A stretch of 64,000 bases of DNA, taken from positions 85,618 to 149,617 of the forward strand of contig NZ_JADWYQ010000009.1 in assembly GCF_022414575.1 (NCBI RefSeq), written 5' to 3'. The translations under genes and the position numbers were made by a program. The DNA comes from Streptomyces sp. MUM 178J (GTDB lineage Bacteria > Actinomycetota > Actinomycetes > Streptomycetales > Streptomycetaceae). The notes beneath the pieces were generated by a model. It was not told where the DNA came from, did not search any database, and saw only the letters and a list, made by a program, of their open reading frames with translations. This document shows positions 17,753 to 26,011 of the stretch, piece by piece (the first letter of the stretch is position 1; every line of letters begins with the position of its first letter).

Positions 17753-19312
17753 TCAGCCCAGGTCGCCGGCGGCGATGCGTTCGGCGAGCTTCACCAGGGT
17801 GCGGACCGAGGAGCCCGTGCCGCCCTTGGGGGTGTAGCCCCAGGGCGCGCCCTCGTGGAAGGCCGGGCCGGCGATGTCCAGGTGGGCCCAGGTGATGCCC
17901 TCGCCGACGAACTCCTTGAGGAACAGTCCGGCGACCAGGCCGCCGCCCATCCGCTCACCCATGTTCGCCATGTCCGCAGTCGGGGAGTCCATGCCCTTGC
18001 GCAGCTCGGCGGGGAGCGGCATCGGCCAGGACTGCTCGCCGGCCTCCTCGGCGATCTCGTGGACCGCGGTGCGGAACGCGTCGTCGTTGGCCATGATCCC
18101 GAAGGTGCGGTGGCCCAGCGCCAGCACCATCGCGCCGGTCAGCGTGGCCACGTCGACGATCGCGTCCGGGTTCTCCTCCGACGCCCTCGTCAGCGCGTCG
18201 GCGAGCACCAGCCGGCCCTCGGCGTCAGTGTTGAGCACCTCGACGGTCTTGCCGCTGTACATGCGCAGCACGTCGCCGGGGCGGACGGCCGAGCCGGACG
18301 GCATGTTCTCGGCGAGCGCCAGCCAGCAGGTGACGTTCACCTCCAGGCCGAGCCGTGCGGCCGCCACGACCGCGGCGAACACGGCGGCCGCGCCGCTCAT
18401 GTCGCACTTCATGGTCTCGTTGTGGCCGGCCGGCTTCAGGGAGATGCCGCCCGAGTCGTAGGTGATGCCCTTGCCGACCAGCGCCAGCGTCTTGGCGTCC
18501 TTGGAGTGGGTGTACGTGAGCTTCACCAGGCGCGGCGGGTTCTGGGAGCCCTGGCCGACGCCGAGGATGCCGCCGTAACCGCCCTTGGCGAGTGCCTTCT
18601 CGTCCAGCACCTGCACCTTGATGCCGTGCTCCTTGCCGGCCGCGGAGGCGACCGCCGCGAACGCCTCGGGCGTGAGGTCGTTCGGCGGAGTGTTGATCAG
18701 GTCGCGGGCCCGGTTGACCTCCTCGGCGACCGCCAGGGCGCGCGCGACGGCCGCCTTGTACGCCTTGTCGCGCGGCTTGGCCCCCAGAAGGGCGACCTCG
18801 GCCAGGGGCGCCTTGACGCCGTTGCCGCCGTTCTTCCCGTTGCCGCCGTTCTTCCCGGACGCGCCCCCGCCCTGGTAGGCGGTGAAGGCGTACGCGCCGA
18901 GCAGCGCGCCCTCCGCGATGGCCTCCGCGTCCTCCGACGCCTCGATGGGCAGCGCGAAGGCGGCCTTCTTCGAGCCGCTGAGCGCACGGGCGGCGGTCCC
19001 GGCGGCCCGGCGCAGCGCCTCGGCGTCATACGCCTCGTCCTTCTCCGGCGCGGAGCCCAGCCCCGTCGCCAGGACGACCGGGGCCTTGAAGCCCGCGGGC
19101 GCGGGGAGCTTGGTCACCTCGCCCTCCGCGCCGCTCGCGCCGAGGGACTTCAGGATGTCGGCGAGCTTGCCGTCGTATGCCTCGACGACGGCCTCCGCGC
19201 CCGGCGCGACGACGAGTCCGTTCCCGCCCTGAGGGCTCTTGGCGACCCCGACGACGATGGCGTCGGCGCGCAGCGTCGCCGCGCCGGCAGTGCTGAGAGT
19301 GAGAGCAGTCAC
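17753..19312 (-). CDS. pepA: Leucyl aminopeptidase (M17)
   Basis: 519 residues from the GTG of 'VTALTLSTAGAATLRADA'. The M17 metallopeptidase core is complete: 'VGKGITYDSGGISLKP' with the metal-binding lysine and aspartate, 'KCDMSGAAAV', and the family signature NTDAEGRLVLAD. PepA removes N-terminal amino acids using two divalent metals and forms hexamers. The linker between the N-terminal and catalytic domains contains a short Gly-Asn repeat (GKNGGNGKNGGNG, DNA around 18810-18870). It ends about 220 bases upstream of lpd. Confidence 0.95.
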   Translation of the reverse strand: MTALTLSTAGAATLRADAIVVGVAKSPQGGNGLVVAPGAEAVVEAYDGKLADILKSLGASGAEGEVTKLPAPAGFKAPVVLATGLGSAPEKDEAYDAEALRRAAGTAARALSGSKKAAFALPIEASEDAEAIAEGALLGAYAFTAYQGGGASGKNGGNGKNGGNGVKAPLAEVALLGAKPRDKAYKAAVARALAVAEEVNRARDLINTPPNDLTPEAFAAVASAAGKEHGIKVQVLDEKALAKGGYGGILGVGQGSQNPPRLVKLTYTHSKDAKTLALVGKGITYDSGGISLKPAGHNETMKCDMSGAAAVFAAVVAAARLGLEVNVTCWLALAENMPSGSAVRPGDVLRMYSGKTVEVLNTDAEGRLVLADALTRASEENPDAIVDVATLTGAMVLALGHRTFGIMANDDAFRTAVHEIAEEAGEQSWPMPLPAELRKGMDSPTADMANMGERMGGGLVAGLFLKEFVGEGITWAHLDIAGPAFHEGAPWGYTPKGGTGSSVRTLVKLAERIAAGDLG

Positions 19313-19697
19313 GGTGGTGAAATCTCGCTTCCGTTGAGTTCCAGGAGGTCGGGGCTCGTTCGGCACAGGGGACGGATCGACGCCCCCTCTGCCGGGAAGA
19401 GCCTACGCGCGCTCACCTGTCCCGCTCACGGCGGCGGCCGCCAACCCTCGTTGTGTCACGTTCGGCACGCACCCCCTCGCCGGCGCCGTCCACGGGCGGT
19501 CGGCCAAAGGGCCGCGACAGGACGGAGCTTGCACGGAGGGGCCGCCAAGCGGGTCCGGTGAAGCCCGGCGCGGTCCGGCAGCTCCCCGGGGAGGGGCGCG
19601 GGGCCGTGTCGACATACGGCTCCGACGCGTGGGCGCAGCCGGCCGTGACGCGCCCGCACCTTCCCGGCGGGCCGTCGCGGCACATGCCGCGGAGTGT

Positions 19698-20663
19698 TCA
19701 GGCCAGTGCGAGCGTTGCCAGCGCCGCGGTCGCCGCGGTCTCGGCGAGCGCGCCGAACACATCTCCCGTCACCCCGCCGAAGCGGCGCACGCAGCGCCGC
19801 AGCAGAGCCTGCGCCGCGAGCAGCCCGACGGCGAGCGCGAGCACATGGTGCAGTGCCCCCAACGCGTCGAAGAGAGCCCCCGCCGCCCCGGCGCAGACCG
19901 CTGCCGTCGCCGCGGCGACGGCCAGGACGCCGGGCGCCGGGACCACGCCGGCCACCGCCGCGCCCAGGCCTTCGGGGCGTGCGGCGGGAACGCCGGGCCG
20001 GCAGGCGAGGGTCAGCGCGAGCCGCGCGGCCACGGCGCTCAGCACGGCGGCCGCCGCGCCGCGCGGCCAGCTCTGCGCGTACAGCTCGTACACGGCGGCG
20101 ATCTGGGCGGACAGTGTGAAAAGCAGCGTGATCACACCGAACGGCCCGATGTCGGACTGCTTCATGATGCGCAGCGCGTCCGCGGCGGGCCTGCCGCTGC
20201 CCAGACCGTCCGCCGTGTCGGCGAGACCGTCCAGATGGAGCCCCCGGGTGAGGACGGCGGGGACGGCTGCGGCAGCGACAGCGGCGAGCAGCGGGCCGCC
20301 GCCCAGCAGCAGGATCAGCCCGCCGGCGGCCGCCGCGACGAGGCCGGCGACGAGGCCGGCGAGGGGTGCCCACATCATGCCCGCGCGGGCGGCGTCGCGG
20401 TCCCATCGGGTGACGCGGACCGGGAGCACGGTCAGGGTGCCGAAGGCGAAGCGAAGCCCGTGCAGGCCGACGGCCGGGTCGGTGTCGGGAGCCGGGGCCG
20501 GGGCCGGTGACTTGGCCGGCCCGTCCGTCGGCCCGTCCGTCAGCCCGTCTGTCGGCCCGTCCGACGGCTCGGCGACCGGTCCGGACCGGGTGGCCGAGGC
20601 GGGGTCGGGTTCGGGGTCGGGCGTTGTGCCGGGGGCCGGCTCCTGGGGGTGAATGGCGTCCAC
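19698..20663 (-). CDS. cobS: Adenosylcobinamide-GDP ribazoletransferase with repetitive N-terminal extension
   Basis: 321 residues. The core from about residue 66 ('VGLHGLRFAFGTLTVLPVRV') is a multi-helix membrane protein with the CobS motif 'LDGLADTADGLGSGR' and 'MKQSDIGPFGV'. CobS joins alpha-ribazole to adenosylcobinamide-GDP, the last step of nucleotide-loop assembly. The first 65 residues are an Asp/Pro/Gly-rich extension with DGPTDG repeats absent from typical CobS. The GTG at 20663 lacks a clear ribosome site; translation could instead begin nearer the core, though no convincing internal start is visible. CobT and CobU are encoded nearby on the same strand. Confidence 0.88.
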   Translation of the reverse strand: MDAIHPQEPAPGTTPDPEPDPASATRSGPVAEPSDGPTDGLTDGPTDGPAKSPAPAPAPDTDPAVGLHGLRFAFGTLTVLPVRVTRWDRDAARAGMMWAPLAGLVAGLVAAAAGGLILLLGGGPLLAAVAAAAVPAVLTRGLHLDGLADTADGLGSGRPAADALRIMKQSDIGPFGVITLLFTLSAQIAAVYELYAQSWPRGAAAAVLSAVAARLALTLACRPGVPAARPEGLGAAVAGVVPAPGVLAVAAATAAVCAGAAGALFDALGALHHVLALAVGLLAAQALLRRCVRRFGGVTGDVFGALAETAATAALATLALA

Positions 20664-20751
20664 CGCGCGAAGGGTAGCCGGGACCCTCCGACGGTAAATT
20701 TACGCATAGTGCACATTCATTGACACATCGTGTGAATCGGAAGCAGGCGGC

Positions 20752-21516
20752 ATGGATGACTGGTTCTACCGCAACATCGTCGAGCCGGGGAAGCTCCCCA
20801 CGCTCCTCGCCCTGTCCTCCTTCATCCTCACCTTTCTGATCACTCGGACCGTCACCCGGCTGATCCGCGCGGGCAAGGGGCCGTTCCGCAATGTCACGCC
20901 CGGCGGGATGCACATCCACCATGTCGTCCCCGGCGTCATCCTCACCGTGGTCGGAGGCTTCGCCGCCCTCAGCGCCACTGGGCACGACGTCGCCGCGGCC
21001 GTCTGCGCGGTCATCTTCGGCATCGGTGCGGGCCTCGTCCTCGACGAGTTCGCACTGCTCCTCCATCTCGACGACGTCTACTGGACCGAAGAGGGCCGCA
21101 AGAGCGTCGAGGTGGTCGTGCTGGCGGCCGCGCTGGCGCTGCTGGTCCTGAGCGGCTTCTCACCGCTCGGCGTCGACCAGCTCACGGAAGAGGAGCGGGA
21201 GAACCGGGCCGTCGTGATCCTCACGCTGGCGGCCGACTTCGTCTTCGTCATCGTCACACTGCTCAAGGGCAAGCTGCGGATGGCTCTCATCGGGGTGCTG
21301 GTGCCGTTCGTGGCGCTGTTCGGCGCCGTGCGGCTGGCCCGGCCCGGTTCGCCGTGGGCGCGGCGTTTCTACCGCAACCGCCCGCGCGCCCGGGCCAGGG
21401 CCCAGCTGCGCTCGTACCGCCACGACCGCCGCTGGGACCGGCCGCGCCGCAAGTTCCAGGACCTCATCGGGGGCGCGCCCGACCGGCCGACGGGGCCGGG
21501 CGGCGGCGACCGCTGA
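20752..21516 (+). CDS. Integral membrane protein of unknown function
   Basis: 254 residues with about six hydrophobic segments: near residues 15-35, 55-78, 80-100, 120-140, 155-175 and 177-195. Between the first two lies 'GGMHIHHVVPG', a possible metal-binding patch. The C-terminus is strongly basic (RPRARARAQLRSYRHDRRW), likely cytoplasmic. I do not recognise a named family. It diverges from cobS and its last 53 bases overlap the end of the convergent rhomboid-like gene. Confidence 0.75.
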   Translation: MDDWFYRNIVEPGKLPTLLALSSFILTFLITRTVTRLIRAGKGPFRNVTPGGMHIHHVVPGVILTVVGGFAALSATGHDVAAAVCAVIFGIGAGLVLDEFALLLHLDDVYWTEEGRKSVEVVVLAAALALLVLSGFSPLGVDQLTEEERENRAVVILTLAADFVFVIVTLLKGKLRMALIGVLVPFVALFGAVRLARPGSPWARRFYRNRPRARARAQLRSYRHDRRWDRPRRKFQDLIGGAPDRPTGPGGGDR

Positions 21517-22227
21517 GCCCCTCGGCGCTGTCGTCGACGGCGCTCTCGTCGTCGGAGGCGGCGTCGACGGCGGTGCGCTGCACCGACAGCGCGGCGCACA
21601 GGACGAGCACCGCGGCGATCGCCGCCAGATGCTCCTTGCCCGCCAGATTGGGTTTGACGAGCACCTCGACGACCATCGCGGCGACCACCAGGCCCGCCGT
21701 GAACCAGGCCCGGTGACGCCAGCAGACGAACACCGCCAGACCCACGACCGCGGCCGACGGCCCGGTGTCGACCACGTGCGCGTCGGACGCCGGCAGTCCG
21801 AGACCGGCGAAGGCGTCGGGCCCCAGCGCGATGCCGATCCGGGCGTACAGCGTCCCGGCGAGCGTCGCGAGATAGGCGACGGCCAGCGTTCGCCCCCGGC
21901 CCACGGTGATCTCCGCGATGCCGAACACCAGCAGGATCTGAGCCAGCGCGCCCCACACCGGAAGGTCCAGCGCCGGTACGAACAGCGAGAGCGGGGTGCG
22001 CAGGAGCCCCAGCCACAGCGGGTCCTCGGCGCGTACGGCCCCGATCAGCCGGACCGGGCCGTACCCCAGGGCTGGTGCTGTGCCATCTGGAGCAGCGCGG
22101 TGAGGCAGACGGCCGTCAGGGTCAGGGGAATCGCCCGCCACCCGTCGGTGACGAGCGCCGTGCGCACGGCTCCGTACAGCGGGCCCCACTCGCGGCGCGC
22201 GAAAGCAGACAAGCGGACCTCTCCCAT
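21464..22227 (-). pseudogene. Rhomboid-like membrane protein, frameshifted
   Basis: Two frames encode one protein. Codons from ATG 22227 give 'MGEVRLSAFARREW' through 'LLQMAQHQPWG'; the frame then hits a stop (TARSG*). The next frame continues as 'YGPVRLIGAVRAEDP' and runs as a hydrophobic protein to 21464. The switch is at a G4 run (C4 on the plus strand, 22064-22067). Adding one G restores a continuous 254-residue protein, and the span is one base short of a multiple of three. The C-terminal half has 'DTGPSAAVVGLAVF' and 'GKEHLAAIAAV', resembling the rhomboid Ser and His helices. It is a one-base deletion, a sequencing error, or less likely programmed slippage. Confidence 0.7.
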
Positions 22228-22277
22228 GAAACGCGATCATATGGGGCATCACATGTCATGGCGGTCCGCCTGATCCG

Positions 22278-23366
22278 TCAGTCGTCGCGGTGCGCGCCCT
22301 CGTCCTCCGCCAAGCCCTGCTCGGGCTGTTCGGGGAGCTCCGCCGCGAGCGCGGCGGCAGCCTGGACGAGGGGGAGCGCGAGCAGTGCCCCGGTTCCTTC
22401 GCCCACAGTGACGCCGTGGTCGAGCAGCGGGTTGAGCGCCATCCTGTCGAACGCCTTCGTCTGGGCCGGCTCGCCGCTGACCTGGCCAGCCAGCCACCAG
22501 TCCGGCGCGCGGAAAGCGGCGCGCTGGCCGACCAGCGCGCAGGCCGCGGTGACGACCCCGTCGAGGATGACCGGCATCCGGCGCGCCGCCGACTGGAGCA
22601 GGAAGCCGGTCATCGCGGCGAGGTCTGCGCCGCCGACCGCGGCGAGCAGCTCCAGTTGGTCGCCGAGCACCGGGCGGGCGCGGCGCAGGGAGTCCCGGAT
22701 CGCCGCGCACTTGCGCATCCAGGTCAGATCGTCGATGGCGACGCCGCCGCGACCGGTGACCACCGAGGCGTCGGTGCCGCAGAGGGCGGCGACGAGGGTG
22801 GCGGCGGGGGTCGTGCCGCCGACGCTCAGATCGCCGAGCACGACGAGGTCCGTGCCGGAGTCGGCCTCCTCGTCGGCGATGGCCATGCCGAGGCGTACGG
22901 CCGCATCGGCCTCCTCGGCGGTGAGCGCGTCCTCGACGTCGATGCGGCCGCTGCCGCGGCGCACCCGGTGGCGGACGACCTCGTCCGGAAGCAGGTCCGG
23001 CTCGCAGTCGAGACCTGCGTCCACGACGCGGACGGGGACGCCCATGCGGCGGGCGAGCACGGCGACCGGGCTCACCCCCTCCAGCACGTCCCGCACCAGC
23101 CGGTGCGCGGAGCCCGCCGGGCGGCGGGACACCCCGAGCTCGGCGACCCCGTGATCCCCGGCGAAGAGCACGATCCGCGGCTGGGTGACGGCCTTCACCG
23201 GGGCGACGCCCTGTGCGGCCGACAGCCACTCCGCGAGCTCGTCCAGCCGTCCCAGCGCACCGGGCGCGACCGCGAGCCGCTCCCGGCGGGCTTCGGCGTC
23301 GCGGCGGGTGCCGCTGTCGGGGCGCTCGATCAGATCGGAGAAGTCGTCGAGATTCAACCTGCTCAT
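22278..23366 (-). CDS. cobT: Nicotinate-nucleotide-dimethylbenzimidazole phosphoribosyltransferase
   Basis: 362 residues from the ATG of 'MSRLNLDDFSDLIERPD'. The family core is clear: 'LGRLDELAEWLSAAQG', 'LFAGDHGVAELGVS', 'GDLSVGGTTPAATLVAALCG' and the catalytic loop 'VGEGTGALLALPLV', whose glutamate is the catalytic base in this family. CobT makes alpha-ribazole phosphate from dimethylbenzimidazole. It lies between the frameshifted membrane gene and cobU, all on the minus strand. Confidence 0.94.
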   Translation of the reverse strand: MSRLNLDDFSDLIERPDSGTRRDAEARRERLAVAPGALGRLDELAEWLSAAQGVAPVKAVTQPRIVLFAGDHGVAELGVSRRPAGSAHRLVRDVLEGVSPVAVLARRMGVPVRVVDAGLDCEPDLLPDEVVRHRVRRGSGRIDVEDALTAEEADAAVRLGMAIADEEADSGTDLVVLGDLSVGGTTPAATLVAALCGTDASVVTGRGGVAIDDLTWMRKCAAIRDSLRRARPVLGDQLELLAAVGGADLAAMTGFLLQSAARRMPVILDGVVTAACALVGQRAAFRAPDWWLAGQVSGEPAQTKAFDRMALNPLLDHGVTVGEGTGALLALPLVQAAAALAAELPEQPEQGLAEDEGAHRDD

Positions 23367-23395
23367 TCGCCGAACAGTACCGGGCCGACCCGCTC

Positions 23396-24181
23396 TTGGG
23401 GGCGTTGCCCCCAACCCCCCTTCCCCACCCGGCCCGACGTTTTGGCTTCGCGGGCGCGAAGCCCCCCACCCCCTGCGTCGCCGCGCGCCGTGGGCGCCGG
23501 ACCGGGCCTGCCCGGCGCGGGCGCCTCGAACCCTTGGGCGTGCGGGACCCTCCGCGATCACGGGCCATCCGTGCCGGACTCTCTGCGGCGACAGGGCCGC
23601 CCCCGTGCCGGACGGGTCGCCCCGCGCCCCGGTCCCTCGCCGGGTACGGGACTTCCCACCCGCTCACCCGCCCACCTGCGCCCGGCGAGGCTCTGGACAT
23701 GGGCGGACGGGGCCGCGGGACGGGTGCCCCGGGTCCCGGCAGGACGGACGTTCCCGGTCCCCGCCGGGCGGGCATTCCCCGGGGGTGTGGTGGAGCGGCG
23801 CATCGGGCCCGCCGGGGTTTGGAGGGCCGGTATATAAGCCTCGCCGGCGTTTCGAGAGCCGATATATGCGCTTGAGGCGCGGGGGCCTGAAGCTCAGCCT
23901 CGCTGGCGCTTGAGGCGCGGGGGCCTGAAGCTCAGCCTCGCCGGCGTTTGAGGCGCGGGGGCCTGAAACTCAGCCTCGCCGGCGTTTGAGGCGCGGGGGT
24001 TCGGGGGCGGAGCCCCCGTAAGACGGGGTCTGGGGCGGAGCCCCAGTTGGGTTCCCGCCAGGCGGGCGTTGCGGGGGGCCCCGCGTCGAGGCTCTGGAAA
24101 CGGGTGGGCGGGAGGGAGAAGCGCGCCGGCCCGGGCTACGGGAAGCCCGCAGGAACGGGCGGCGGAAACCCAGGACGCCCG
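23396..24181. repeat. Repeat-rich spacer with a 38-bp tandem array
   Basis: About 785 bases between cobU and cobT without a supportable gene. From about 23790 it repeats the ordered blocks seen before aceE (CATCGGGCCCGCCGGGG, TTTGGAGGGCC, CCTCGCCGGCGTTTGAGG). A 38-bp unit beginning ttgaggcgcgggggcctgaa occurs four times, at 23872, 23910, 23948 and 23986; the last runs into GGGGGC-GGA-GCCCCC (24003-24017) and a second GGGGC-GGA-GCCCC hairpin. The array would be transcribed with cobU. It is not a CRISPR: there are no unique spacers. Confidence 0.85.
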
Positions 24182-25390
24182 TCAGCCGCGCAACGCCAGC
24201 GCCTGGCCCGCCACGACCAGCACAACCTGCTCGCACTCGTCCGCGAATGCCGCGTTCAACCGCCCCAGTTCGTCCCGGAAGCGCCGCCCCGCCGCCGTCG
24301 CGGGCACCACCCCCGACCCCGTCTCGTTGGTGACCGCCACGACCGTCCGGGGCGTCTCCCGGACCGCAGAGACGAGTTCCGCCACCCGCTTGCGCAGCGC
24401 CCGCTGCGCCGGCCGCTGCTCGGCCGTCCACCTGTCGTCGTCCCAGGCGTCGACCCGGTCCATCGCATCGGTCAGCCACAGCGACAGGCAGTCGATGAGC
24501 AGCGGCGGACCGTCTGCCGCGAGCAGCGGCACAAGGTCGCAGGTCTCGGCGGTCCGCCAGCTCCCGGGGCGGCGTACGCGGTGGAGTGCGACCCGCTCCG
24601 CCCAGTCGGCGTCCCCCTCACGCGTCCCGCCGGTCGCGACGTACAGCACATCGGGAAAGGTCTCCAGCCGGCGTTCGGCCTCCACCGACTTGCCGGACCG
24701 GGCGCCTCCGGTGACCAGGGTGCGGCGCGGCACGTCCGGGACGGCGTGGTACTCGCCGACGTACAGCGTCGTGCCGTCGGGCACCGCCCGTGCCCCCGCG
24801 GCCGCGAGACGCCTCGTCAGCTCCGGCCCGCCGGGCACATCGTGGTCGAGGTGCGCGGCGATGACGTCCGTGGTCGCCCCGACCGCCCCGGACGCCCGCA
24901 GCCGGGCCAGCGCGTCGGGCCGTCCGACGACGTCGGCCACGACCATGTCGTACGGGGCGAGCCCCTCGGCGAGGCCAGCGGGGGCGCCGCCGGGCGGGAG
25001 GTAGAGGAGGCGTTCGCCGTCGGGGGAGGCCACCTCATACCCCGTGCCGGGGTGGTCCATCGGCACGGCCCGCACCCGGTGTCCGCTGATGAGGGTCAGG
25101 TCGCGCCCGTCCGGCGCCCGCCCGGCGGTCGGCAGCCCTGCGGGCAGGTCGAGGGCGGGGCCGTTGTGCGGATGTGTGAGCAGCACCTGCCGTACGCCGA
25201 CGAGGGAGTGCCCGGCGCGCGCCGCGGCGAGCGCGGCCCCCGGAGTGAGGTCGAGCAGCAGCGCGCTGTCCACCAGGAGCGCCGTCGAAGCCCGTGCGAG
25301 GCCGCCGCGGGCGGTGGCGCAGACGGCGCAGGGGCAGTCCGGGCGGGGGAGTCCGGCGGGCGCGCCGGTGCCGAGCAGAGTCACTTCCAC
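24182..25390 (-). CDS. cobU: MBL-fold / adenosylcobinamide kinase-guanylyltransferase fusion
   Basis: 402 residues, about twice a plain CobU. Residues about 225-402 are CobU, with P-loop GGARSGKS (228-235), 'LYVATGGTREGDADWAERV' and 'VAVTNETGSGVVPATAAGR'; CobU phosphorylates adenosylcobinamide and adds GMP. Residues 1-215 look like a PhnP-type metallo-beta-lactamase fold: 'LLGTGAPAGLPRPDCPCAVC' retains the CxCxxC cysteines, but the expected HxHxDH site reads HPHNGP (73-78), losing the Asp and last His. A 'HLDHDVPGG' segment follows later. The N-terminal domain may be a degenerate hydrolase with a structural or regulatory role. Confidence 0.9.
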   Translation of the reverse strand: MEVTLLGTGAPAGLPRPDCPCAVCATARGGLARASTALLVDSALLLDLTPGAALAAARAGHSLVGVRQVLLTHPHNGPALDLPAGLPTAGRAPDGRDLTLISGHRVRAVPMDHPGTGYEVASPDGERLLYLPPGGAPAGLAEGLAPYDMVVADVVGRPDALARLRASGAVGATTDVIAAHLDHDVPGGPELTRRLAAAGARAVPDGTTLYVGEYHAVPDVPRRTLVTGGARSGKSVEAERRLETFPDVLYVATGGTREGDADWAERVALHRVRRPGSWRTAETCDLVPLLAADGPPLLIDCLSLWLTDAMDRVDAWDDDRWTAEQRPAQRALRKRVAELVSAVRETPRTVVAVTNETGSGVVPATAAGRRFRDELGRLNAAFADECEQVVLVVAGQALALRG

Positions 25391-25483
25391 GCCCCTGATC
25401 CTGCCGCGTCGCCGTCCGGCCTGCGCGCCCGGCTACGCTGCGGGCAGCAATGACCGATCAGTCGGCGGGACGCGGGAGGCGAC

Positions 25484-25735
25484 ATGGCATGGACGTGGCG
25501 GTTCGAGAAGTCCGACGGTACGGAGGTCCAGCCGGCGGTGCAGCCGGAGGAGTTCACCACGCAGGGCGATGCGGAGACCTGGATCGGTGAGTACTGGAAG
25601 GAACTGCTGGACGGCGGCGCCGACCAGGCGGTGCTGTCGGACGACGGCAGGAAGGTCTACGGGCCGATGAGCCTTCATGCGGACGCGGACGCGGACGCGG
25701 GCGTGGAAGAGGGCGTGGGAGAGGGCGAGCGATAG
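25484..25735 (+). CDS. Small conserved hypothetical protein
   Basis: 83 residues, ATG with GGGAGGCGAC upstream. The core 'MAWTWRFEKSDGTEV...DAETWIGEYWKELLDGGADQAVLSDDGRKVYGPMSL' (given in parts) is a compact acidic alpha/beta protein I recognise as a common Streptomyces hypothetical, without known function. The tail is a short Ala-Asp and Gly-Glu repeat (ADADADAGVEEGVGEGER) encoded by GCGGAC repeats, probably a slippage product. Divergent from cobU. Confidence 0.75.
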   Translation: MAWTWRFEKSDGTEVQPAVQPEEFTTQGDAETWIGEYWKELLDGGADQAVLSDDGRKVYGPMSLHADADADAGVEEGVGEGER

Positions 25736-25868
25736 ACCCCGGGGGGCGGGGAGCCGCGGAAGGCCGCGAAGCCCTCCGCCCCGCTCGGGCGTGGTGCGCG
25801 TCCCGGCTCTCCGCGGGCCGGTATCGGCTCCGGGCCTCCGCGCACGCGCTGAACTCCGATCCTCCACG

Positions 25869-25966
25869 GGCCGGCCGGCTCCGGCCACTCTCAAACGCGC
25901 TGAACTCCGGCCACTCTCGGACGCGCTGAACTCCGGCCACTCTCAAACGCGCCGAACTCCGGCCTC
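25869..25966. repeat. 26-bp tandem repeat, about three copies
   Basis: The unit starting acgcgctgaactccggccac occurs at 25895, 25921 and 25947 with 26-bp period, with partial copies on both sides (25844 and about 25873). It occupies the convergent spacer between the small hypothetical gene and the protease gene, 25736-26011, where I see nothing else. Confidence 0.85.
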
Positions 25967-26011
25967 CCGCGGACATGTCGGCCCGGCCGGCCGCGGCATC
26001 GCTGCCGCACG

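Noticed and set aside
23872..24003. CRISPR-like array
   Set aside because: Units are contiguous 38-bp tandem repeats with no unique spacers and no cas genes.
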